Positions 1 to 12,500 of a stretch of 64,000 nucleotides of DNA are shown here, piece after piece. Origin of the DNA: Chrysaora quinquecirrha (lineage: Eukaryota; Cnidaria; Scyphozoa; Semaeostomeae; Pelagiidae); NCBI GenBank assembly GCA_014526335.1, contig JACTAT010000059.1:3991312-4055311 (forward strand), in the 5' to 3' direction. The notes below the pieces were generated by a model that did not search any database, had not been told where the DNA came from, and was given only the letters and a program-made list of their open reading frames with translations. The position numbers and the translations under genes were made by a program. The first letter of the stretch is position 1; each line of letters starts with the position of its first letter.

Positions 1-193
1 AATTTTTAACCCTGGGGAGCATCTGTTTTCTAAATTCTAAAAATTTAAGGCACAACGAAAAACCTTGTAATCATAGATGCCAAGACTATAAACCAATACT
101 CTGTACTCTCTGCTTTTGCAAAATGACTCTAAACACCGTCCCTAGTCTATAAGGAGATGTTTATTTGGCTCTTACTGTTTTTGTTTCTGCAGT

Positions 194-250
194 GGATCGT
201 TTTCGTGAAGCTGGATTTTTTGTAGAATTCCTTGTGGCAGATTGTTTCTA
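194..250 (+). CDS. Possible terminal exon of a plus-strand gene
   Basis: A pyrimidine-rich stretch ending in CAG precedes a short open frame that reads VDRFREAGFFVEFLVADCF and then stops with TAG near 250. AATAAA hexamers follow at about 253 and 286, as expected for the 3' end of a transcript. Upstream exons would lie left of the window. The peptide is too short to assign to a family, and the same splice-like signal could occur by chance in AT-rich DNA. Confidence 0.25.
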
Positions 251-326
251 GAAATAAAGAATGGATAAGTCTATTCATAAGCAAATAAACTTTTATCAAA
301 TTACATTGGGTTGTACCATTTTAGCT

Positions 327-792
327 GAGGGGTGTATCACTGCTAAAAATGGCGTGCGAGATTTATGGGATTTATAAATCTCTTTGTCTTTTTTGGACAG
401 ATTTATGGGATTTATTGAGACATACAAAGATTTATATAGGTATTTCTTCGATTTTTTCTAGATATTTCCAAACTTGCCTTGCGAAACTTTCTTTCACGAT
501 GAATGTAAAAATGACTGGATTTGGTCTCAAAGACTTAACTTTAACTTTGAATTACGTCTTTGAAGAACTCGGGTACTTTTCCTACAACCGTTGTCTAGCT
601 TAGCCCTGTTTGGACGAATCAAGACATACGCAGTGGCTAAAAGGATAAAACCCGATCTAAAAACTTAGGATGAAACCCTATTCTGAAAACTTAGGACGAA
701 TTCTGATTTAGTTATCCCGACTTGTTATTTATTTATAAGATTTATTGAGATTTATCGTGAAGGTGTAGGAGATTAATGAAGTGATACACCCC
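327..792. mobile_element. Inverted-repeat (MITE-like) element, GTGTATCACT family
   Basis: The ends are inverted copies of a GGGGTGTATCACT-type sequence. The interior is rich in short repeats around ATTTATGGGATTTATAAATC. A second copy lies at 40564-40959, where parts of the interior run in the opposite orientation. No transposase is visible, so it is non-autonomous. The short open frames inside are not genes. Confidence 0.6.
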
Positions 793-1585
793 AATATTTA
801 GTCAGCTCGCAGTTCTGAATTCCCTCAAGATGGCTTGATATGGGGCATTATTATATGGTGTTCAAAAATACAGCTGTTCGGACCGGCAACGGCGCAATCT
901 GATTGGTTCTTCACCAGTCTATACAAGCCGTATTGACCGGAGTTGATTTAACCATGTGCTATAACCACGTAATTTCTTATTGATAAGTGGGCGAGATCTG
1001 AGATGAGAAAATGAAATACTGAAAAATATTTCTTGAGTAAACATTTTCCAACAAAGTTCCAAAATTTGAAAATATTCTATATTATTTTCTAACACCATAG
1101 AATAAAGCCATTTATTATTGAATGATAGCTTGATCAATGCAGGAGAATATTTGGACCTCAGCTTCTTGTACCAACCTCACTACGTTTGGTCCATACGTCG
1201 GTCTTCAGTCCAAATATTTTCCAGCATTGACCTTGCAATCATTCAATAGCCGCATATTTCTGTCATTAAAGTTCAATAAAAATAATTTCAAGCTATTTCT
1301 AAGGGATGCTGTGAAGACAACCAGGATAATTTCTGGAAAGGGTAATGTGCTTACTCTAATGAATGCCCCTAGTGTTTTGCCCCAATCATGCCCTTTTTTG
1401 AATATATTCAATTATTTATGGAATAATAAGGTTACCTTCAAAAAGGTTACCTTTGCTAAAGAAAACTTCATCCACTTTTCTACAATTTTTGTGAAAAAAG
1501 GTGGGGGGGGGGCATTATTCCTAAAGTAAAGATGACAGATATTGCCCAAGCTTTTAGAGGAAGAAGGAATTTAGTACCAATTACC
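793..1585. other. Non-coding stretch, nothing recognised
   Basis: AT-rich sequence. The open frames at 1137-1529 (+) and 919-1137 (-) show no domain, no splice context and no coding-like composition. Confidence 0.5.
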
Positions 1586-1707
1586 GAGGGGCATTTCACT
1601 CTGCAAAAAGGCGTACGAGATTCCCATTAACACAAAAGGACTTTCAAGGGACTTCCAAGAAAACAATAGGACTTCCAGCAAAGGTGTACAGAGTGAATTG
1701 CCCCTTG
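1586..1707. mobile_element. Short inverted-repeat element, GAGGGGCATTTCACTC family
   Basis: About 120 bp. The left end GAGGGGCATTTCACTCTG is mirrored at the right by CAGAGTGAATTGCCCCTT. The interior holds paired purine and pyrimidine tracts (GGACTTCCAAGAAAACAATAGG). A relative lies at 43191-43310. Confidence 0.6.
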
Positions 1708-1770
1708 CCAATTACTTTGCACTTCTGAAAGACATAATAGAGATTCTAGAGGTAAGGATTTACCATTTAC

Positions 1771-3023
1771 CTTTTTTCTTTCTTCATCAGAATCAGATTC
1801 TGAGTCTGAATCATCACTGCTACTGCTTTCAGAGGCAGATTCTTCCTTCTCTTCTTCATTGTTCTGTGATGTGGCCTCTTCAACTAATTTCATCAGGATC
1901 TCATCAATTTCTTTTTTTCTAAAAAATAAAATGAAAACACTTTCAGTTATTTCATGCTAGAACAGTGCCAGCATCAAAACAGGAGTATTTACAAAACTGA
2001 ATTTTAAAAACTGGTTCCATAGGATCCGAAGAGTCATTGAACCGTTACTGATCCCCTCTTCCATCTTCCACAACGATCAGGAAAAATTTTTGTGAAAAAT
2101 TTCTTACCGATCTAAAAGATCAACTTTGAATTTCTTCTCAAGACTTGATCTGACTTTTTTGGATGTTAACTTGGTTAAATCAGCATCTTCAAGTAATTCT
2201 ACAAGAAAAAGTTGAATGATAAGATTTTCGGCTTGTGGATTACAGAGCTTTCAAAATCAGTTAGATTGTTATTACTATATTAGGGGCAAATACAGACCCT
2301 TGAAAGGGGGTAAATACAGGCCCTTGAAAGGAGGATGAGAGGGTGCTTGGGGGCTTGAGCACCAGAATAATTTTGAAAGCCCTGCACAATGGTGCCAACA
2401 AAATCATTACTTCTTCAAATTTTTTATCACTTGCTTTGCCCCCCCCCCCAAATCTGCTATTCCTTCTGACAAGCTTGGGTGACAAGTAAGGCCATCTTCA
2501 ATTGATCAAACTCCAGACTGGAATCTTTGTGCATCGCAAACTGAAGGCCATTGTTTTCCAAACAAGGGCTATTGTTTTCTATTGTTTTAGCAAGAATTGT
2601 GCATTTGCGAAGTTCTTCGGTGCGCAAAAAATTGCAAACCAGGGTCATACTATATAGACAGCTTCCATTCTCATCTCAGACTAATTTTTCAGGCATTGCG
2701 GTACTGAAGCAGAGGGCTTGGGGCCTGATGAGTGATGGGGGGCTTAATTAATAGCAGCCCAACCATGATTTGACACTGATGAGATTGAGAGAGGCTTTTA
2801 ACAGACCAAAAATGCATTTGCTGCATCAATAAATCTTGTCAAAAGTCCTTCCTTTCTTCCACCCTGCTGGTTGCTTGCTTTTTCAGACAAAACCCACGTG
2901 CCAAGTAAAACAACAAATGAACAATTAGGTAGGTAGGCCTAGAGCAGACTAGCTGTTAGAGGCTTGAGGAAAAAACTTACTTTTTATGCTCTCTTGCAGA
3001 GTTTTTGGCGTGATGTTAGGCAT
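1771..3023 (-). CDS. DEK_C-domain protein, 5' part (three exons), runs off the left edge
   Basis: CDS exons are 2981-3023 (ATG at 3023), 2108-2198 and 1771-1918. All have GT-AG sites and compatible phases. The 94 residues start MPNITPKTLQESIK, continue with a basic helical stretch (KKVRSSLEKKFKVDLLDRKK) and end in an acidic Ser/Asp/Glu run. This matches the DEK C-terminal-type fold placed at the N-terminus, as in UAF30/spp27-like proteins that carry a SWIB domain downstream. DEK_C modules bind DNA or chromatin, so a nuclear role is inferred. No SWIB exon is visible in the remaining 1770 bases, so that part is either outside the window or absent. Other DEK_C-domain proteins cannot be excluded. 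Confidence 0.7.
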
Positions 3024-3624
3024 TTTCTGATTTTCAAAAACAAATTCTTAATTATTAAACATTACTTATTAAAATAAACTTGTTAATTATCCAAAATCAA
3101 GCAACAGAAACCTTCCATCCAGCAATCAGTTCAACCACTTTCAGAGAGCACAAAAGAAAAGAAACATGTTGCTCGTTTCGATGAATTGAATTTGAAAAAC
3201 AACAACAACAATAACAGCCACAACAACAACAAGCCACAAATTTGATTCTTTTTTTCTTCTCCTTTCGTTTATTTACAATTTTATGATTATTAGGGCTTTG
3301 AGAAACACTTGTTGAAAGTAGTATTTGCGCTTTCTAAAAAAAACTTTACATTCATAAAGTGGCATATGTAACATAATAGATCGGGTCTTTCAGAAATATT
3401 TATATTTTGCTTGGGGGCCCTTTTTTCACTAGGAAAGTTTTTTCCGAAATCTAATGTCCAAATTGATTTAAGCACTTTCTTTTCATACCGAAATCAATGA
3501 CTTTCGAGAAACAATTGAAAACACGTCGGTTTTGTAGTAGTACTTGTTTTGCAGAAAGATCATGGGTGGTTAGACACTGCAAGTATCCTTCAACAACCAC
3601 AAATTCAGCTTAAACAGGAGCCCA

Positions 3625-3660
3625 AGTTTGACTTGCCGCCATTTTGAAAGTTCTACAGCG
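3625..3660 (-). promoter_or_regulatory. Possible promoter of the DEK_C gene (CAAAATGGCGGC element)
   Basis: On the minus strand the sequence TTTCAAAATGGCGGCAAG resembles a YY1-type promoter element, about 620 bases upstream of the DEK_C start codon. No TATA box is evident. Position and motif only; transcription start is not determined. Confidence 0.3.
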
Positions 3661-3765
3661 AAGAGAGAACAGAGAAATAGAATGAGAAGGCAACCTTAAA
3701 TGTCTTCCTACTGCGAATTTTCTCGTTATGCTCGTAACAAATCACTTGACTTGAAACAAAGGATT

Positions 3766-3795
3766 TGCCCTACCTCTGACGTCAGAGGTAGGGCA
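3766..3795. promoter_or_regulatory. 30-bp perfect palindrome with a CRE (TGACGTCA) at its centre
   Basis: Both arms read TGCCCTACCTCTGAC, so the site is a perfect inverted repeat without spacer. The central eight bases are the consensus cAMP response element bound by CREB/ATF dimers. It lies about 740 bases upstream of the DEK_C start. The long arms are more than a CRE needs and could also be a relic of a small inverted-repeat element. Confidence 0.45.
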
Positions 3796-5420
3796 GAACT
3801 TTTTGAAAGACAGATGTTGAGACGGGGGGTGTTGTTTTGTACTCCGGCCTCATTTCCGCCCGAGTCGCCTCGTTATGGCTTAGCGCGAAGACGCCTCGCC
3901 TTTACGCCTTTGAATTGAAAATGAAAATATTCATCACTTGCCGAAAGAATATTGTGGGGACAGGCCACAGCAGTGCATACGAACCATCGATGGCATCGTT
4001 CAAAGATTTTGAAAAGAGATGAGTGACTTTATCATGACAACAAGGTTCTGAAACCGTGACTTCTGTAACTTATTCTGAAACTTCATTAATGCATATCATG
4101 GATAGATAGCATGGTGGTTCAAGAGAAATGTTCAGTATAAACATTTTATAATATCTTTAATATGACAGCTCTATCTATTAAAGTAGGGTACTATATGAAC
4201 AATAAGATTTAAAATAACCTAATAACATTGTGATTTAACTAAAAAAACTTGAGAAAGAAGTATCACCTCCTTCATATTTTTGCAATGTATTTTGGAAATG
4301 AATATGCCCAAAAAAACAGTTGTCTCCTAGGTAAATAGGATTTTCTCCATGCAAACATGAGCCATCATAGAAAATTATCAAAACCCACATCACCTCATAT
4401 AATTAGACAAGGTATGCAGCATTTCGGGTTACACTCACTTGTAAGTTCCTTGAGACACCATCAGTTAGGATTGGACTAGACATAACAAAAGGTGACTGCT
4501 TAGGAAATGTCAGTGAAATATCAAAGTAGTATCTCAAAAGCTCCATGCCTGAAGTCACTCTTGAAAACTCCTCAAATTACCAGAAACAAATTTTCTCATT
4601 GGGGAAATTGTCATTCAATGTCCTGCCATTTTCCTAATTCATTGCTGCAACTAACAGCAATTTTGAAATTTTGTTTATTAATTTGTGAATACAATTCCGA
4701 GTATATCCAATATATTGATCTAGGCCAGCAATCTTCTTTCAATACAGGTGATCACAAACACGTTTCTTTCAGCAAATAAAACAATGATCTTGGCTTGGTC
4801 TGAGTGACTTTCAGTAAAAATACAATCCTAGTGCTTTCTCACCGTGCATTTTCTGACGCGTTATGTTCGGCTTATTCGTCTGCACACAAAAAAGCGAAGG
4901 GATGAATGAACGGATATCTGCTCTTGTTCTCACAACGACTCCAACATGGCCCAATCTTTGTTGCGATAACAAAATCGAGGCTCTTCTTTTTCAGATCTAC
5001 TTCATCCAATAATACATACATTACTCTTCTTTTTCAGATCCAATAATACATCACGCAGAGGATGAGCAAGATAGACTCTGCACTCCACCATTTCATTTGG
5101 CTTCATCCACAGCTTTCCTTTCAACTGTCCGCCATTTTCAGTTTCTGTCTGTTAGTGTCATTGCGTCTCCCCCGTCTCCTATCTTTCACGCTGTTCCCTT
5201 TTATCCCTGTACCTCATAAGCCCTTGTTACGAGCATCGTGAGAAAAGTCGCTGTATGAATGTATAGGGGGTTGCCATCCCATCTGTTTTTATACTGTTAA
5301 GGTCTTCAATGTCTCCTCCGCAAAGCAAATAAATTTTCCTCCGCATACACATACGGTGTCTAACCACCCATGGAAAGATCTGTTTACCCAATTTTCTATC
5401 AAAATGTTGCTGTTTCAAAA
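3796..5420. other. Intergenic stretch without recognised gene
   Basis: No exon with family similarity was found on either strand. A second CCGCCATTTT motif sits near 5128. The imperfect direct repeat TTACTCTTCTTTTTCAGATC occurs around 4985 and 5030. Confidence 0.4.
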
Positions 5421-5550
5421 TTTCAGGAGCTCAGTGTGGTCAGGGTTCGAGTCCAGCAATGCTGACGCTACCATTGCTGGACGCTACCAGCCACGGTCGA
5501 GGTGTCGATTAGTTAGCCTACTATTGAAATCCAAGCGACTGGCGTGGCGC
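5421..5550 (+). mobile_element. tRNA-like SINE fragment
   Basis: Contains GGTCAGGGTTCGAGTCC, a pol III B-box-like sequence, after AGGAGCTCAGTGTGG. Related sequence occurs at 19855-20000 (-) and 61427-61575 (+). No intact tRNA cloverleaf is present. Confidence 0.45.
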
Positions 5551-5972
5551 TAAAACTCCATTTCATTTTCACCTTCACCTACACGTTTTTTTATAAAAAA
5601 AGTTTTTTTGGGCCAGTATTGAAACTTTCTTAGATATTTCATGTTTTCAGTACCAAAACTTTCTTGTGACAAAAATTTTGGAATGCAATATTTCTAAAAA
5701 TGCACAATTTAAGGCACTGTATACATTGCACAAATACCACGTTTTTCAAAGAAAATAATCATTAGACTCGTTTAATAGCAATTTTCTATTTTACTCATTT
5801 CACTATTTTGTCCAAAAGTGAACTTTTTCGAGATTTCCTCAATTTCCCTCCCCCTTATATGGGTCTTTGGTTAGACTCATAATGTTGATAGAATTTCAAG
5901 GAAAAAACCTATCCATAAGGGTAGCACATAACCGTAGCAACCATATTAAGTACCCACCCCCTCCCGGGACCG

Positions 5973-6296
5973 TGTAGTAGGAACAGCTTCTACAACAATA
6001 AAGTACTTCATGTAAACACTATGTATGTTATGTTGCACGTTACGAACTTTCTGTATGTTCTATCTATGTACGTCAATAAATACTCGTGACAAACTTAAGA
6101 ACTTTCTGTTAGCTTACTTATGCACGTATAAATTGTAACTACGCCATAAATCACATGATATGTAAAACTCTATAAATACTAGCTCTGTAAAGTTAGAATT
6201 TCGGTCATCTCACATTGGTCATCTTATAATTGCAACGTTAAAACTCTGTCTCTGTCTTGAGTTATTTTCTACTGCGTCACAGAAAATTCTGCTACA
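5973..6296. mobile_element. Solo LTR (324 bp) with 4-bp target duplication
   Basis: The segment begins TGTAGTAGG and ends CTGCTACA, giving inverted TGTAG/CTACA termini. It is flanked on both sides by ACCG (5969-5972 and 6297-6300), a 4-bp target duplication. Inside are AATAAA and a TATAAATA box near 6172. No internal region or second LTR lies nearby, so this is probably the product of LTR-LTR recombination. The retrotransposon family cannot be named from the LTR alone. Confidence 0.7.
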
Positions 6297-6520
6297 ACCG
6301 TCCTCGAATCCAAGAGATAAAAAGTACCCGGCACAAAAAGGCATAGAATTATAGAACTACTGTATATATATTCAATTGCATAGGATACATATCATGTTGT
6401 CGTATTATTTACATTATTATTCACATTCTAAATTACAGATATCTATGTCGACCATTCCTAAAAGCTTTTATATATCAACATAAGACTACCTTTTCATACA
6501 TTAAAATGATCAAGTACCTT

Positions 6521-9500
6521 GAACGGGGGCTCTAGGCAAAGGTTTGCTATTGTTCAGTCGTTGTTCATGAATCTGGGGGTGGGGTAGGGGGTCCAGTCGG
6601 GCTGGCGATGATGAGCCACTGGATGTTCCATTGCTGCGTCTGCTGCCTGCTGAATTCCAATGCTCTTTATTACTGCCTTTTCGTTTTTTCTACAAAAACA
6701 AAGTGAAATGGCGTAAAAGTGGGACGGAGGACATTTGTGGTTAGGACATACCTTAAGCAAAATCCCAAGGGAGGATACTGGTTACATTTTTACGAGGTGG
6801 ATTGCGTGTCATATTTTTGGTTTGAATTTTCACTTGAAGAATCTTTTCTTGGTATACAATTTTAACAAGAACCTCTCATTTTAGGAGTAAAAAGATTTTC
6901 AGTTCTGGCATTTCTTTTTTATAAATAGGACAACAACGGCAAAAAAAAATAGTTTTTACAATGTATGGTGTAGGAGATCATCATTGAAAAAGGCTTGAAA
7001 TAATCCAGCTTGACTGCACTTCACTAAAGTAAATTGACAAAAATTTGATCTGAAAATAGGGGCATACGTCAATTACCTATGCCCTAGTGGGAGACAGGAA
7101 ACGATCAAGCACACGAGAAAGACATATGGAGAGAAATAACTAGAGAAATTTCACGTAGATAAATACTTTTAAATACTACGAAATAGTTCATGTTGAAACA
7201 TCTTAACCATTTTAATTCTCCCGGGAGGGGGTGAGGGTACTTAGTGTATTTCGCTGAGAGGATAAGCACTGCTTTCCAGGTATCAATTTTGCCTCTTTTT
7301 TCTAGCGCCGGGTATCAAAAGAAAGCACTTCTTCTAATACAGGTTGTTAAAAGGTATATTTGGTTGAGAGGATTGTTAGATAAAAATTATTTCCTTTTTC
7401 AAAATATTAGAAAATGTCATGTTATAACCTTATAATTATAAATTGTCTTTTATTGATTTTGATCTTGATGTTATTTTCAACTCATGTTTTTTACCTTTAT
7501 AATCAATATTTCTAGAATTTAATATTTTGTTACTTTGTTAGTTTGTTTGTTTTGTAGCGGCCCAAGCTAGATAAGCTCAGCTTTTCTAGGGCCGTGTAGA
7601 ATACTTTTTATCATTGTAAATTGTATTTCTACGAATAAAAATGAATTGAATTGAAATGAATTGAACTTCAGTGTTGCGCAGTGCATTTTCTACGTTTTGG
7701 GGTATACTTTTTGCCGATTTTTTCTAAAGCAAGGTTTCATTTAGGAGGTAAAAATTCTAGAGCAGGGTAAAAATCATTTCTTGGAGTGCACATCATCGTG
7801 CTGATAAAATTCAAGTCCCCTCGGTTTTGATTAAGCTTGAAAAACAATGCTTACCTTTCCAGAATCAAGAGGATTCATAACTCCAACATTTGGAAAATTA
7901 TTGAAAATCTTGTTGAAATTTGTCTCTCGGTTTAGAAGCTCCATCTGGAAGTAACGTTTTTCCTCCTGGAAATATAAAATTAAAATAATTTTAAACCTAG
8001 AAACAGTCAACGTGAAGACGTCTAAGGCGCTAGACGTACAACTCGACGGACACTACAGTAACTGCCATTGAGCTAGCAAGAAAGGAAAAATGAGCCAAGG
8101 ATGTGACAAGGAATCAGCCATAAGTCGAAAAACACGCCTCACTTCAGATCTAAGAGTTACTATTAATGTTCTAAGACAAAAGGGTGAGAACTTTACTTCA
8201 AGGGAGGATTTGTATCCAACAATAGTGCCAACTGCATATTTTAGTATATATAGACCAGCTAGGCAGCCCGCGTTTTGTATTTTCTGAATTTTGGTGGACA
8301 ACTCACCACCAATTTCCTGCATTCCATTTCCCTTTCAGTTGTTAACTGTTTAAGCTTTTCAATCGCTTCCAAATCTTCTGGCCTTGATTCTCTATTTCTG
8401 TAATTTTCTTCGGCTTGTTCTAACCTGTTAAAAGAATCATTGCATTTGTAACCTTGCACTGGGGCAAAAAAAGGAAAGTGTTATGAAATTTATTTATACC
8501 GTACTAGTAAGGTTTTCTCATACAAACGTGCACATATATTTAAATGCAGTTATTGTTGGGTTTGAAAAAACACTAACAATAAGATCTTGCTCCTCGTGAC
8601 TCGAATGATCAAGAGAAACGTTAACTACTAGAACAAACAGACATTCCGCTGGTGTAACAAACAAGTTTGCACCTTAGCCTATGTATGTATCACCACATTT
8701 GTATGTAAACAGTAAGATAAAGCTGAACTTACAGCATTTGTAAAGCCTCAATTTTATCTTTGAGGACCTCCTTTGCTTTATTGAATTCGGCTAGCATTCG
8801 CTGGGTTTCACGGAGGTGCTCTGCAGTCATGGAGTCTACCTCGTTTTGATGTTCTTTGGCAAGCTGTTGCTCACGACGCCTGAAAATAAAAAGTACCATG
8901 AGTTGTAAAAATTAGTTACTAAAGAAGACAAGCTGCACCAAGAAACAAAAACAACTATTTTTTCCTTTACGTTGATTTTCGATATGTCACCCTATATTTA
9001 TTTTCAATATTTTGCCCTTGTTATAAATCATCCTTAAAAGGATGTGTGGTATAGCAGAACAGAATGTGATGGCTTGTAGTAAGTCTACTGTTTTTCGTCT
9101 GCTGAACCTGAGACACGCTAGCGAATCTATACGCACATCAAGCAAAATAACTCACGACACCAAGCATAATAACCCATCACCACCACATCAAGCATTGTAA
9201 CCCACCACAGACAGTGCGTATCAACCATAGTAGGAAAAAATACCAGCACAGTACTCTAAGGTGCCAAATAAACGTGCCCCCGTTTATAGCATACACGCTT
9301 TTTTGTTTATAAGGAACCACTTTATAAGGAACCTGTATGTAGAAGTCCCGAAAATTTAAGGAACTTATACTACTAAAGAGAAATCACTAAGGAACTTTTC
9401 ATTGTTGAATATTTTTATCACTGCAAACAATCCAGAATTAGAAAGCCCGTTCCATTCATTTGCAGTCGAAAATCACCTAAATTGTACTTTACGCATGTAT

Positions 9501-12500
9501 CAAATGTTTCCTTGAGTAATATCGAGCTTTGCTTACATGCAAATGTCTCTGTATGGAAGTCATTAAACTGTATGTGCAGTTTAAATAAAGAACTATTAAG
9601 GAACTTTTGGACCTACAATCGTCTCAAAAGAGGTCAAAAAATAAGGAGCTTTTAGAACTAGGCCTTGAGGTAGGTTCTTTATAAAAAAACGCGTGTACTG
9701 TAGTGTTAAACAACATTGTTTAAGGGGGAGGAGGGCGAGGGCGAAGCAATAGTAGGCAGTGAAAGAGAATTTCAGTACAGGCGTTCAACACTTTCGGCAG
9801 CCATTGTATAATCTAGACCTCAGAGTTTATTTCAAAGTCCTCTTATTTTTGGACCAATTCCAGGCTCAATGTGTAAGTTGTTCTTATCAACAAAATAGTA
9901 CAGGCAAGTCGAATTTTAGTCCCTTGAAAGATTCAGTTGTGGGTAGTAAACTGCATCTGTGGCTCCATGTCGAAACTGGTATTTCTTATTATTTTGCTTT
10001 GTTTTAATCATAAGGTTCTTACTTCAGTTCTTATTATCTTAGAATCCACTGTATATTAAGAGGCTAAACATCATCTCCAACACGATTAATTTCACACTAT
10101 TGAACTAAACTCAATAGATCACAAAATATTCACATCTTCGAGCAGGAGTAGCTGAAATATTGCTTGTTGCAGTTTTTTCTTCATGCAAGATTTTATAAAG
10201 AAATAAAGGCCTACACGTATTTTTTTATAGGAAACTCTTTATAAGAAACCCAGACTTTCGAATGGCCAAAAATTTAAGAAACTCCAGTACTGGAAATTCT
10301 TTATGCAGAAAACTTTTCACCTCAGACAACGAAAAATTTTCTTATATTTCCTGTGTTTCGTCTGCAATAAAGCATTTTGTGACAAGCAGACAAACAGGAA
10401 ACCCTATGGATTCAAATACGATCGATAAATCGGTGTGGAACATCATTCAGATAGAATAACCATGTTCCCAAAATGGATATTCAAGCAATTCTTAAGAAAC
10501 TTTCAGTACTCAAAATCAGAGATTTTTAAAAAACTTCCAGTACTGGATCAATTTTTTAGTTTCTTATAAAAAAACACGTGTAATTGAGAGACGATACCGT
10601 TCCAGCACCACTGTATACCGGTGTATTCTTTTATTACAAACATTTTATATATCAAATGCCAAAATTTTATAAAATTGTTACCTCTTTTAATCGAAGATCT
10701 TTAGTTTTTTGTAACTCTTGTTTAATCAATTGCATTTCTTCTTCAAATTCAAGGGTAACTTGCTCAATGTTATCTTGATGTTGAATATGCATTGTATGAC
10801 GTAATGCCTCTAAAATGAATCAATAGATCACTTGATTAATCAAAAAATCAATTTATGATGGCATCAAACAATCAATGAATCATTCCAGCAATCTTTAAGA
10901 CAAGAAGAAAGCAGATAAGTCAATCACGTGGTCAAATCACATGCCACATAGCAGATCTTAGAGTCACTTTTCATTAACTGGATGAGAACACAACGGATTA
11001 AATGTATCCAAAAAAACAATAGCACCAACTTCACACTTATATAGTATACATAGGCTAGCTATGTGGCCCATGCTATACACTCTGTGCAGTTTGCTAGACA
11101 TTTAATGAGTCAATAGGAGAATCAATACACCAATCAATAGATCACTAACTAGTTGATTGAATAAACAAGAAAGGACATGTATCCAAAAAAACTAGGACCA
11201 ACTTCACACTTTAGTATATATAGACTAGCTATGTTGCCAGCGCTATACACTCTGTGCAGTTTGTTAGACATTTAATGAGTCAATAGGAGAAACAATATAT
11301 GAATCAATAGATCACTGACTAGATGAGTCAATTAATCATTAAGGAAATGCATCCAAAAAACACTAGCATCAACTTCACATTTTAGTATATATAGACTAGC
11401 TATGTATGTTGCCAGCGCTATACACTCTGTGCAGTTTGTTAGACATTTAATGAGTCAATAGGAGAAACAATATATGAATCAATAGATCACTGACTAGATG
11501 AGTCAATTAATCATTAAGGAAATGCATCCAAAAAACACTAGCAGCAACTTCACACTTTAGTATATATAGACTAGCTATGTTGCCAGCGCTATACACTCTG
11601 TGCAGTTTGTTAGACATTTAATGAGTCAATAGGAGAAACAATATATGAATCAATAGATCACTGACTAGATGAGTCAATTAATCATTAAGGAAATGCATCC
11701 AAAAAACACTAGCATCAACTTCACATTTCAGTATATATAGACTAGCTATGTATGTTGCCAGCGCTATACACTCTGTGCAGTTTGTTAGACATTTAATGAG
11801 TCAATAGGAGAAACAATATATGAATCAATAGATCACTGACTAGATGAGTCAATTAATCATTAAGGAAATGCATCCAAAAAACACTAGCAGCAACTTCACA
11901 CTTTAGTATATATAGACTAGCTATGTTGCCAGCGCTATACACTCTGTGCAGTTTGCTAGACATTTAATGAGTCAATAGGAGAAACAATATATGAATCAAT
12001 AGATCACTGACTAGATGAGTCAATTAATCATTAAGGAAATGCATCCAAAAAACACTAGCAGCAACTTCACACTTTAGTATATATAGACTAGCTATGTGGC
12101 CCGTGTTATACACTCTGTGCAGTTTGCTAGACATTTAATGAGTCAATAGGACAATCAATACATGAATCAATAGATCACTGACTGGATGAGTCAATTAATC
12201 ATTAAAGACATTTATCCAAAAACACTAGCAGCAACTTCACACTTAGTATGTATAGACTAGCTTTGTGGTCCATGCTTTATGCTTTGTGTAGTGTCTAATC
12301 AGAAGGAAGTCACAAGACAATCCAAAAGGACACACAGAAAATAAATAATTTTAACATATTTACCTTTTTCTTCAGCATGAGTAGCAGCGAGATTTTCTAA
12401 TTCCCTTTCTTTCGTCTTTTTAGCTTCTTCTTTTAGTGAGTCGATTGCTGCTCTGTTGGCCAACATAATTGATGATATGTTTTCTTGATGTTCTGATTTC

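Noticed and set aside
1137..1529. 130-residue open frame on the plus strand
   Set aside because: No domain, no splice or promoter context, low-complexity C-terminus from a G run, and it overlaps a minus-strand frame of equal quality.
10990..12320. CRISPR-like array
   Set aside because: The repeats are contiguous 171/175-bp satellite units without unique spacers, in an animal genome.
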